Assembly: GCA_035275405.1 (NCBI GenBank)
Contig: DATEMU010000003.1
Span: forward strand, 744,001 to 808,000
DNA: 64,000 nucleotides
Origin: Phycisphaerae bacterium
Lineage (GTDB): Bacteria; Planctomycetota; Phycisphaerae; UBA1845; UTPLA1
Direction: 5' to 3'
This document shows, one piece after another, positions 58,035 through 64,000 of this stretch (positions are counted from its first letter, which is position 1; every line of letters begins with the position of its first letter). A program made the position numbers and the translations under genes. The notes beneath the pieces were generated by a model that saw only the letters and a list, made by a program, of their open reading frames with translations, was not told the origin of the DNA and ran no database searches.

Positions 58035-58613
58035 TTAACCGCCTTGTTTTCCGCCCATGGCCATGGCGCTGAAGACGAGGTTCAGACATAAAAGAAGGAT
58101 GAATAGGCCACTCACGGCCAGGGCGATGACTGCGGGCCAACGCGGTGGAGTTCGACGCACCAGCGCCACGATCCCGGCCACCAAACCCAATATGGGTGTA
58201 AAGCAGATTCCGGCCATCCCCAGCGCTTGAATCCCGGGTCGCTTGCTGATTTCCTCAGCGAAAAACTTGGACATCTCCTGAGGCGTCGGGTTGGCACCGA
58301 GGCCCTTCGCCAGTGATGCGAACAACCCAAGAAGGACGGCCAGGACAATCAGTGAAAAGGACACACAACCCAGCGAGATCCAACTCCAGATGTTTGTGCC
58401 ACTTGGCCGCGTCGGGGCGTAGGGCATCGTCCCGGGAAGTCCACCGGTCCCGGAAGGCGATGCGACCGGTGGGTTTTCCAACATCACCCCTTCGGTCACC
58501 GCCGGAGCGGTCACGACCTTGCGGCAATAGGGGCAGGTCACGGTCAGATTGGCCATCTCGTCATCGACTTCGATGGGCTGACGACAGGCTACGCAAAAAA
58601 ATTGGATCGCCAT
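58035..58613 (-). CDS. Zinc-ribbon membrane protein
   Basis: 192 residues. An N-terminal zinc ribbon FFCVACRQPIEVDDEMANLTVTCPYCRKVV (CxxC...CxxC, like the MJ0042-type ribbon), a Pro/Gly linker, and then three TM segments (SLGCVSFSLIVLAVLLGLFASL, ALGMAGICFTPILGLVAGIVALV, VIALAVSGLFILLLCLNLVFSAM). DUF4190-like layout. Unknown role. Gap of about 265 bp downstream with nothing recognised apart from the promoter above. Confidence 0.75.
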   Translation of the reverse strand: MAIQFFCVACRQPIEVDDEMANLTVTCPYCRKVVTAPAVTEGVMLENPPVASPSGTGGLPGTMPYAPTRPSGTNIWSWISLGCVSFSLIVLAVLLGLFASLAKGLGANPTPQEMSKFFAEEISKRPGIQALGMAGICFTPILGLVAGIVALVRRTPPRWPAVIALAVSGLFILLLCLNLVFSAMAMGGKQGG

Positions 58614-58638
58614 GGGGCTTCCTGGGGGCTATTGCTTC

Positions 58639-58660
58639 GGGGCGGCACGCAAACCGCCCC
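58639..58660. other. Hairpin between the zinc-ribbon and amidohydrolase genes
   Basis: GGGGCGG (58639-58645) pairs with CCGCCCC (58654-58660) around an 8-nt loop. It is in the 73-bp gap between two co-directional minus-strand genes; no T-run on either side. Confidence 0.5.
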
Positions 58661-58686
58661 TGCAGGTGGGAATAGTACTAGGGGCG

Positions 58687-60054
58687 CTAGGGTTCCGAAA
58701 GCAGCGACAGGGCCAGGCTGGTCATGCACCGCACGCCGGTCTGGAGCGTCGGCTCGATGTCCACCTGAAACTTCGACGAGTGAACGGTTGGAAGCGGTTC
58801 GCCGCCCGGCTTCCGGGATGCCTCCCAGCGTTGCGGATCGACGACGCCCAATTGGAACATGAAGCCGGGAACCCCAAGGTGCTTGGCGTAGCGTCCGAAG
58901 TCCTCCCCGCCCATGCTTGGGGGGCGCTGGATGACGTTAGCCTCACCCAGAATGCCCTTGAAGACCTCGACTGCCGCCGCGGTCAGACCGGGGTCGTTGA
59001 AGCTGGCCGGCGTGAACTCATCGTCCAGCACGACCACATCGGGGTCTTTGGGGCAGCCCATCGCGCGGGCGGTCTGCACCGTGATCCGTTTGATCGAATC
59101 GAGCACTTCCTTGCGGACCTCGTCGGTGAAGGTGCGGACCGTCAATTGCAATTGAGCGGTCGCAGGGATGATGTTGTGTTTGGTCCCCGCGTGGATGGAC
59201 CCGACTGTGACGACAGCCTGGTCCAGCGGGTTGACGCGGCGGCTGACGATGGTTTGCAGGCCTGTCACGATCTGTGCGGCGGTCACGACGGGATCGATGG
59301 CGGCGTGGGGGTAGGCCCCATGACCGCCTTTGCCGTGGATGGTGATATCGACCGAGTCCACGTTGGCCCAGACCCAGCCGGGGGTGTAGCCGACGGTGCC
59401 GCTGAGCATCTCGTGGCTGACGTGGAGGGCGATGCAGTATTCCGGCTTGGGAAAGCGCGTAAAGAGGCCGTCGTCGATCATGGCCAGAGCCCCGACGCCG
59501 ATCTCCTCGGCAGGCTGAGCAATAAACACGACCGTTCCCTTCCATCGGTCCTTCAGGGCGACGAGCGTCTGCGCCGTGGCGACGAGGATCGTCTGATGCA
59601 TGTCATGACCGCAGGCGTGCATGACGCCGACGTGGGAGCCGTCGCCGAGTTCGACCTTGACCTTGCTGGCGAAGGGCAAGCCGGTCTCTTCGATGATGGG
59701 CAGGGCGTCCATGTCGCCGCGGATAAGGACGGTCGGCCCGGGGCCGTTCTTGAGGACGCCCACAACACCGTAGCCGCCGACGTTTTCAGTGACGGCGATT
59801 CCGGCTTCGCGGAAGAGCTTGGCGATCCGGGCGGCGGACTGCTTCTCCTGGCGGGAGAGTTCGGGGTTGGTGTGGGAGGTTTGGTAGAGGCCTTGCCAAC
59901 TGCTTGTCGAGGCGGCAATTCGCTGGTCCATCGCGGTCGACAGTTCGGCGTTGATAGGCCTGGCCTTTATTGCCCCCAATCGCGCGTCGTCTGCCCATAG
60001 CGAGCCGGCGAGCGCGAAAACGACACCTGAATACACGAAACCTCTATTCATCAT
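58687..60054 (-). CDS. Exported M20 amidohydrolase (N-acyl amino acid/hippurate hydrolase type)
   Basis: 455-residue M20D-type metallo-amidohydrolase with a signal peptide (GFVYSGVVFALAGSLWA). Motifs: LIRGDMDALPIIEETGLPF, MHACGHDMHQTILVATAQTL (zinc-binding HACGHD), FIAQPAEEIGVGALAMIDDG (catalytic EE), GKGGHGAYPHAAIDPV, and MGGEDFGRYAKHLGVPGFMF. Cleaves amide bonds of N-acyl amino acids or peptides; substrate is not fixed. Located in the periplasm by signal. Divergent from the toxin-antitoxin pair, with the promoter between. Confidence 0.9.
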   Translation of the reverse strand: MMNRGFVYSGVVFALAGSLWADDARLGAIKARPINAELSTAMDQRIAASTSSWQGLYQTSHTNPELSRQEKQSAARIAKLFREAGIAVTENVGGYGVVGVLKNGPGPTVLIRGDMDALPIIEETGLPFASKVKVELGDGSHVGVMHACGHDMHQTILVATAQTLVALKDRWKGTVVFIAQPAEEIGVGALAMIDDGLFTRFPKPEYCIALHVSHEMLSGTVGYTPGWVWANVDSVDITIHGKGGHGAYPHAAIDPVVTAAQIVTGLQTIVSRRVNPLDQAVVTVGSIHAGTKHNIIPATAQLQLTVRTFTDEVRKEVLDSIKRITVQTARAMGCPKDPDVVVLDDEFTPASFNDPGLTAAAVEVFKGILGEANVIQRPPSMGGEDFGRYAKHLGVPGFMFQLGVVDPQRWEASRKPGGEPLPTVHSSKFQVDIEPTLQTGVRCMTSLALSLLSEP

Positions 60055-60147
60055 CTGCCTCCGCTCAACGCCGTGATGCGTCCGTTGGGTTCATCTTCAT
60101 TGGGCTGCGGCGGATTGGCAAGCCGGATTAGATTTGCCGAACCGTAT

Positions 60148-60191
60148 TTGCCATGACAGACCCAGACGATTAGAATTGTACAAGACGTACA
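60148..60191 (+). promoter_or_regulatory. Promoter and dyad operator of the toxin-antitoxin operon
   Basis: TTGCCA (60148-60153), 17-bp spacer, TAGAAT (60171-60176): five of six matches in both boxes. Directly over the expected start is the perfect dyad TGTAC-AAGAC-GTACA (60177-60191), a likely binding site for the antitoxin. Shine-Dalgarno GGAGG is at 60198-60202. Confidence 0.75.
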
Positions 60192-60210
60192 TTCGACGGA
60201 GGTACCGATT

Positions 60211-60528
60211 ATGGCATCCAGAATGAAGCGATCGCGACTGGCCACGACGGCGGCACGGGCGGAATTAGCGAACGCGGTGAACCGCGTTGCGTTCGGCGGC
60301 GAGCGGATCGTGCTCAAGCGGCATGGAAAAGACTGTGCTGCCATCGTCTCACTCGATGACCTTCAACGGTTGGAGGAGCTCGAAGACGCCTATTGGGTCC
60401 GAGAGGCGCAAAAGGCACTGGCCGAGGCCAAGCGCCGAGGCAGCCGCCCCATCCCCTATGAAAAAGTTGATCGACGGCTCGACGAAACCAAACGTCGACG
60501 GCGAGGTGCGAGGCGGTCGAGGCGATGA
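60211..60528 (+). CDS. Phd/YefM-type antitoxin
   Basis: 105 residues: N-terminal DNA-binding part (AELANAVNRVAFGGERIVLKRHGKDCAAIVSLDDLQRLEELED, the Phd/YefM signature with the RI.L..HGK and AAIVSL strand) and a helical, basic C-terminal tail (DETKRRRRGARRSRR) that likely binds the toxin. GGAGG at eight bases spacing. ATGA overlap with the toxin gene. Expected to repress its own operon via the dyad at 60177-60191. Confidence 0.88.
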   Translation: MASRMKRSRLATTAARAELANAVNRVAFGGERIVLKRHGKDCAAIVSLDDLQRLEELEDAYWVREAQKALAEAKRRGSRPIPYEKVDRRLDETKRRRRGARRSRR

Positions 60529-60812
60529 GCCGTCGGTCGTTCAAGCTGTTCATTTTGCCGGCGGCTGCGCGGGCACTTGCAAATATCCGTGGTGCGGCGC
60601 AAGACAATTTGCGTCGGACGATTCGCGAGCTGGCGGACGACCCGACGCCGGCGGACTGTATCCCAATGCACGGTAAGGCCCGTGGCCTTTTTCGAATCCG
60701 CGTCGGCTCATGGCGCGTTATCTATCGCGTACAAATCGTGAGGAAGACCGTACTGGTTTTGCGAATTGGTCATAGAAGCGAAGTCTATCGGGGCTTCGAA
60801 CCGAGGGCTTGA
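60525..60812 (+). CDS. RelE/ParE-family toxin
   Basis: 95 residues. FKLFILPAAARALANI, IRELADDPTPADCIPMHGKARGLFRIRVGSWRVIYRVQIVRKTVLVLRIGHRSEVYRG show the RelE fold: strand F..A..A.., then L.G...RIRVG.WRVIY.v and the C-terminal IGHRsEVYR. It probably cleaves ribosome-bound mRNA (RelE) or targets gyrase (ParE); the sequence does not decide. Start overlaps the antitoxin stop. Confidence 0.9.
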   Translation: MSRRSFKLFILPAAARALANIRGAAQDNLRRTIRELADDPTPADCIPMHGKARGLFRIRVGSWRVIYRVQIVRKTVLVLRIGHRSEVYRGFEPRA

Positions 60813-60835
60813 ATCCCGGCCGGGCCACGATCGTA

Positions 60836-60863
60836 TTGCGATATCAATGTCGCTCGCTATAAC
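60836..60863 (+). promoter_or_regulatory. Promoter of pdxJ-dapA
   Basis: TTGCGA (60836-60841), 16-bp spacer, TATAAC (60858-60863). It falls in the 87-bp gap after the toxin gene. Shine-Dalgarno GGGGGAG precedes the pdxJ ATG. Confidence 0.5.
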
Positions 60864-60899
60864 GAGTCGGCGACGACATAATCTACGGGGGAGTTCGTG

Positions 60900-61631
60900 A
60901 TGCCTACGCTAGGGGTGAACATCGATCACGTCGCGACCGTCCGGCAGGCCCGGCGGGCGGAGGAGCCGGACCCGGTTTGGGCGGCGGTGGAGGCACAGCT
61001 CGGGGGGGCGGATTGCATTACGTTTCACCTTCGCGAAGACCGGCGGCATATCATCGATCGCGACGTCCCGCTGCTGAAGGAGGTCGTCACCACGAAGCTC
61101 AACATGGAGATGGCGGCGTCGCCGGAGATCGTCGCCATTGCTGTCAAGAATCGGCCGACGCAATGTACGCTGGTGCCGGAGCGGCGGGAGGAACTGACGA
61201 CCGAAGGGGGGCTGGATGTGGTGCGGCATGGCGATCGCGTCGGCGCGGCGGTCAAGACGCTGGCGGACGCGGGGATCATCGTCAGCGCGTTCATCGAACC
61301 GCGCCGCGAGCAGATCGAGAAATCCGCAGCCCTCGGCTTTCACGCGGTTGAGCTATGGACGGGGGCGTATGCACATGCAGAGTCCCCCAAAGAACATGAG
61401 GCGGCCATGAGCGAGCTTCGCGAAGGTGTCCGCGTCGGCCGGGCTTGCGGGCTTGAGGTTCATGGCGGGCACGGTTTGACGTTTCGCAACGTTGCGGCCA
61501 TCGCCGCCGTCGAGGGCTTTTCGGAATTCAATATCGGCCATAGCATCATCGCCCGGGCCGTTTTCATCGGCCTCCGCGCCGCGGTCCGCGAGATGAAGGA
61601 CCTTCTCGACCGTTATGGACGAAGGGAGTAG
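60900..61631 (+). CDS. pdxJ: Pyridoxine 5'-phosphate synthase
   Basis: Ring-closing enzyme of the DXP-dependent vitamin B6 pathway. 243 residues: LGVNIDHVATVRQARR, ITFHLREDRRHIIDRDV, TTKLNMEMAASPEIVAIAVK, CTLVPERREELTTEGGLDV, ELWTGAYAH, VHGGHGLTFRNV, EFNIGHSIIARAVFIGLRAAV. All PdxJ signatures are present. ATG at 60900 (GTG three bases earlier). dxs, whose product feeds this pathway, is also in the window. dapA starts three bases later. Confidence 0.96.
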   Translation: MPTLGVNIDHVATVRQARRAEEPDPVWAAVEAQLGGADCITFHLREDRRHIIDRDVPLLKEVVTTKLNMEMAASPEIVAIAVKNRPTQCTLVPERREELTTEGGLDVVRHGDRVGAAVKTLADAGIIVSAFIEPRREQIEKSAALGFHAVELWTGAYAHAESPKEHEAAMSELREGVRVGRACGLEVHGGHGLTFRNVAAIAAVEGFSEFNIGHSIIARAVFIGLRAAVREMKDLLDRYGRRE

Positions 61632-61634
61632 GTC

Positions 61635-62567
61635 ATGAACCCCTACAAAGGATGCCTAGTCGCGCTGGTCACGCCGTTTCGCAACGGCGCTATCGACTGG
61701 CCGGCCGTGGACGATCTCGTCGAGCGGGTTATTGCCGGCGGTGTCAGCGGCCTGGTCCCGTGCGGAACGACAGGCGAAGCGCCGACACTGACCGGTGAGG
61801 AACAACGCGACCTTGTCGGTGCGGTCGTTCGCAAGGCGAAGGGCCGCGTACCTGTCGTGGCGGGGACGGGGTCGAACTGCACGGCCAGGACGCTGGAGCT
61901 TTCCAAGGCGGCGATGAGCGCCGGGGCGAACGGCGTCATGCTCGTCTCGCCGTATTACAACCGGCCCAATCAGGACGGGCTCTACCAGCATTTCAGTCAC
62001 GTCGCCCAGCGAATCGGCGCGCCGGTCATGCTCTACAACATCCCGGGCCGAACGGCGGTCGAGATTTCGGTCGAGACGATCGCCCGCTTGCACGCCGACC
62101 ATCCCAACATCGTCGCCGTCAAGCACGCGACCGGGTCGGTCGATGGGGCGAGCGAACTCGCCAAGGCGAGCGACATCGCCATCCTCAGCGGGGACGATAC
62201 GCTGACGCTTCCGCTGATGAGCATCAGGGCGGTCGGCGTCGTGAGCGTTGTCGCGAATTTGATGCCGGCGGAGATGTCAGCACTGACCAGCGCCGCCCTG
62301 GATCGTGATTGGGACGAGGCGCGGCGTCGGCACGACGCGCTGTTCCCATTGATGCGCGACTTGCTGCGGCTGGATACGAATCCGATTCCGATCAAGACGG
62401 CATTGGCCATCCGCGGGCAGATGGCCGAAGAGTTTCGTTTGCCGATGTGCCCGCTGGATGGCGTGAAGCGCAAGAAGCTGGAGGCCTTGTTGAAAAGGTA
62501 CCCGCCGGCGAGCCGCGGCCGCGAGGTGGGCGCGAATCGGCCGACGGGTGTGAGGAACCCTGAATGA
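61635..62567 (+). CDS. dapA: 4-hydroxy-tetrahydrodipicolinate synthase
   Basis: Lysine and diaminopimelate branch enzyme, 310 residues. LVPCGTTGEAPTLTGEE, GTGSNCTARTLELSKAAM, MLVSPYYNRPNQDGLYQHF (catalytic Tyr), MLYNIPGRTAVEIS, and VAVKHATGSVDGASELAKASDIAILSGDD with the Schiff-base lysine. Complete TIM-barrel. A C-terminal tail (KRYPPASRGREVGANRP) is longer than usual. Co-transcribed with pdxJ and the following membrane protein gene (ATGA overlap). Confidence 0.97.
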   Translation: MNPYKGCLVALVTPFRNGAIDWPAVDDLVERVIAGGVSGLVPCGTTGEAPTLTGEEQRDLVGAVVRKAKGRVPVVAGTGSNCTARTLELSKAAMSAGANGVMLVSPYYNRPNQDGLYQHFSHVAQRIGAPVMLYNIPGRTAVEISVETIARLHADHPNIVAVKHATGSVDGASELAKASDIAILSGDDTLTLPLMSIRAVGVVSVVANLMPAEMSALTSAALDRDWDEARRRHDALFPLMRDLLRLDTNPIPIKTALAIRGQMAEEFRLPMCPLDGVKRKKLEALLKRYPPASRGREVGANRPTGVRNPE

Positions 62568-63541
62568 CGAGCCCTGCGCAATCGACGGAGATGGACGTGA
62601 CTCACGACGGCGCGCATCTGCATGGCGGTCGAACGCTGGTACTGCGGATTCGCTTTCTCTGTGCGATGTGGGTCGCGGCGGCGATCTTCTGGTATGTCGG
62701 TCGCTGGGTGGCGGGCCCGGTGGATCCTGAGGGGCCGATTTCGCTCATCAGTGTCGACCAGGGCGTTATCGCGATGGCGGAGCTGCTCGGCCTGGCGGTC
62801 GTGGCCAGCGGCCTGGCCGTGGCGATCTGCGGTCCCGGCTCGGCGGCACACGGGGCGCTGGCCATCGCCATCGGACTGGCGGCGCTGTCGATGCGCGGCA
62901 CGCAGCTGGATTCACTGGTGCTGTACCGGTTGAGCGCGGAGGTGGGCGCAGGAGTTTCCCCTGACCCGTTTCCACGGGCGGCGCTGGTCGCGGAGACTTG
63001 GCTGTGGCTGGCGCTGATTGCCGTCGGGTTCGTCGTGGGCCGTTGGGTCGAGAGCTGGTTTCATGCCGATAGCGGCGCGATTCCGCGCGCACATCCCGTG
63101 GAGCGCGCGCCGGACGTTCGGCAGGGGTTCGGCGCGGTCGCCGTCGTGTCGCTCATCGCCTGGGTTCTCATTGCCTATACAATGGGGGGGGAGGCCATCC
63201 CGCTTCTTAAAGGGCAGATCTTCTTTTCCGTCGGCATCGCGTTCATGGTCGGGGCCATGATTGCCAGTTGGCTCTTCAGGCTGAATTCGCAGGTCTGGCT
63301 GCTGGCGGCCGTCGCGCTGGTTGCGACCGGTGCGTATCTTTTTGCCGGACCGGATGCGGCAACGCTCGAAGCGGCGCGTCAATCCGGGACCTACGTCACG
63401 CTGCGGCCGATCGTGCGGCCTTTGCCGATCGAGTACGCGTCGATGGGGGCGGTGGGGGCGCTGTTGGAGCAGGACGCGGCGAACTTCCTGCGCAGCCTGT
63501 TCGGGCTGCCGCCGGTTGATGGTTCGGAGGCGGAGGACTAA
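62564..63541 (+). CDS. Hypothetical multi-span membrane protein
   Basis: 325 residues with about seven hydrophobic segments (VLRIRFLCAMWVAAAIFWYV, VIAMAELLGLAVVASGLAVAIC, AAHGALAIAIGLAALS, WLWLALIAVGFVVGRWV, AVAVVSLIAWVLIAYTMG, IFFSVGIAFMVGAMIASWLF, VWLLAAVALVATGAYLFAG). No family recognised. Starts within the dapA stop (ATGA) and ends one base into the next gene (TAATG), so it is translated as part of that chain. Role unknown. Confidence 0.7.
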   Translation: MTSPAQSTEMDVTHDGAHLHGGRTLVLRIRFLCAMWVAAAIFWYVGRWVAGPVDPEGPISLISVDQGVIAMAELLGLAVVASGLAVAICGPGSAAHGALAIAIGLAALSMRGTQLDSLVLYRLSAEVGAGVSPDPFPRAALVAETWLWLALIAVGFVVGRWVESWFHADSGAIPRAHPVERAPDVRQGFGAVAVVSLIAWVLIAYTMGGEAIPLLKGQIFFSVGIAFMVGAMIASWLFRLNSQVWLLAAVALVATGAYLFAGPDAATLEAARQSGTYVTLRPIVRPLPIEYASMGAVGALLEQDAANFLRSLFGLPPVDGSEAED

Positions 63542-64000
63542 TGGGCGAGTCCCGGTCGGATTGGACGCGGCGGCATTTTCTGCAGACGTCCGCCGGCGTG
63601 GTGGCGGGCGGGGCGCTCGCACAGGCGGCTGTCGCGCAAGACAAACCCAAAATCAGCGACCCGCGACCGGGCGCCGGGCCTCGGCCCGTTGTCATCTCCA
63701 GCGCCAACGGGTTGAAGGCGATCGACAAGGCGATGGATCTCCTGCGCGGCGGGAAAGACCCGCTCGACGCCGTCATCGCGGCCGTGAACATCGTCGAAGA
63801 CGATCCGAACGATCACTCTGTCGGCCTCGGCGGCCTGCCGAACGAAGATGGCGTGGTGGAACTGGATTCGTCGGTCATGCACGGGCCGACGCACAAGGCG
63901 GGGGCGGTCGCGGCGCTGCGGAATATCAAGAACCCGTCGAAGGTCGCGCGATTAGTCATGGGGCGGACGGACCACGTCCTGATTGTCGGCGAAGGGGCAT
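63541..64000 (+). CDS. Tat-exported glycosylasparaginase-like N-terminal nucleophile hydrolase (5' part)
   Basis: Runs off the window after 153 residues. A twin-arginine signal opens it (TRRHFLQTSAGVVAGGALA). Then ISSANGLKAIDKAMDLLRGGKDPLDAVIAAVNIVEDDPNDHSVGLGGLPNEDGVVELDSSVMHGPTHKAGAVAALRNIKNPSKVARLVM matches glycosylasparaginase/isoaspartyl aminopeptidase (GGLPN..G.V.LDA..M). The autocleavage Thr and the C-terminal subunit are outside. Shares an A with the previous stop (TAATG). Confidence 0.88.
   Translation, partial: MGESRSDWTRRHFLQTSAGVVAGGALAQAAVAQDKPKISDPRPGAGPRPVVISSANGLKAIDKAMDLLRGGKDPLDAVIAAVNIVEDDPNDHSVGLGGLPNEDGVVELDSSVMHGPTHKAGAVAALRNIKNPSKVARLVMGRTDHVLIVGEGA

Noticed and set aside
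60780..60835. tRNA-like T-arm sequence after the toxin gene (TTCGAACC, TTGAATCC)
   Set aside because: No acceptor stem or anticodon arm can be paired, and much of it is the toxin coding end.

Overview
The window is high-GC bacterial chromosome, densely coded, and best explained as Planctomycetota, probably Phycisphaerae-like (inference). Support: secreted proteins built from CDxNxIPD and thrombospondin-3 type repeats with dockerin-like tails; an LptD homologue plus flagellar L- and P-ring genes, so a diderm envelope; MEP-pathway isoprenoid genes; and many GTG/TTG starts. No rRNA, tRNA, insertion sequence, prophage or CRISPR array was seen.

Layout. 1-6115 (minus): isoprenoid and exonuclease VII genes (dxs, ispA, xseB, xseA) with an extra membrane gene between xseA and xseB, a GNAT acetyltransferase, a YmdB-type phosphoesterase and an RRM RNA-binding protein with a strong terminator. 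6433-20404: envelope and secreted proteins, including a TolB-like propeller, a 1,611-residue FG-GAP/TSP3/dockerin protein, an NhaD/CitMHS-type antiporter and two tandem paralogues with different C-terminal ends. 20416-28504: an LptD-like outer-membrane protein behind a near-perfect sigma-70 promoter, then an exopolysaccharide export set (SPOR lipoprotein, Wza-like, Wzz-like, and a BY-kinase-like protein lacking the Walker A lysine). 28491-37491 (minus): phosphoesterase, MobA-like, DUF1460, rpoN, recR, ybaB, dnaX, an SRP RNA gene that I identify from its conserved domain and long closing stem, a cyclophilin and a polyprenyl glycosylphosphotransferase. 37719-38770: bioY and a small lipoprotein.

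38941-50978 is one long flagellar locus: small ORF, flgF, flgG, flgA, flgH, flgI, flgJ (rod-binding part only), flgN, flgK, flgL, fliW, csrA, flagellin. A textbook sigma-54 promoter precedes it, and rpoN lies 7 kb away. A small stem-loop with the flagellin Shine-Dalgarno in its loop looks like a CsrA site, so a FliW-CsrA-flagellin switch is encoded here. An HD-GYP regulator follows on the opposite strand.

52158-64000: a lipoprotein-like orphan, asnS with a coiled-coil insertion, murI, a HEAT-like lipoprotein, dprA, DUF2203, a zinc-ribbon membrane protein, an M20 amidohydrolase, a toxin-antitoxin pair with promoter and dyad operator, pdxJ, dapA, a membrane protein and the start of a Tat-exported glycosylasparaginase.

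Several intergenic spaces hold short degenerate word arrays (about 7-10 bp units) or GC-rich palindromes. Functional statements come from motif reading, not database searches; start sites were chosen by Shine-Dalgarno spacing, overlaps and intervening signals.
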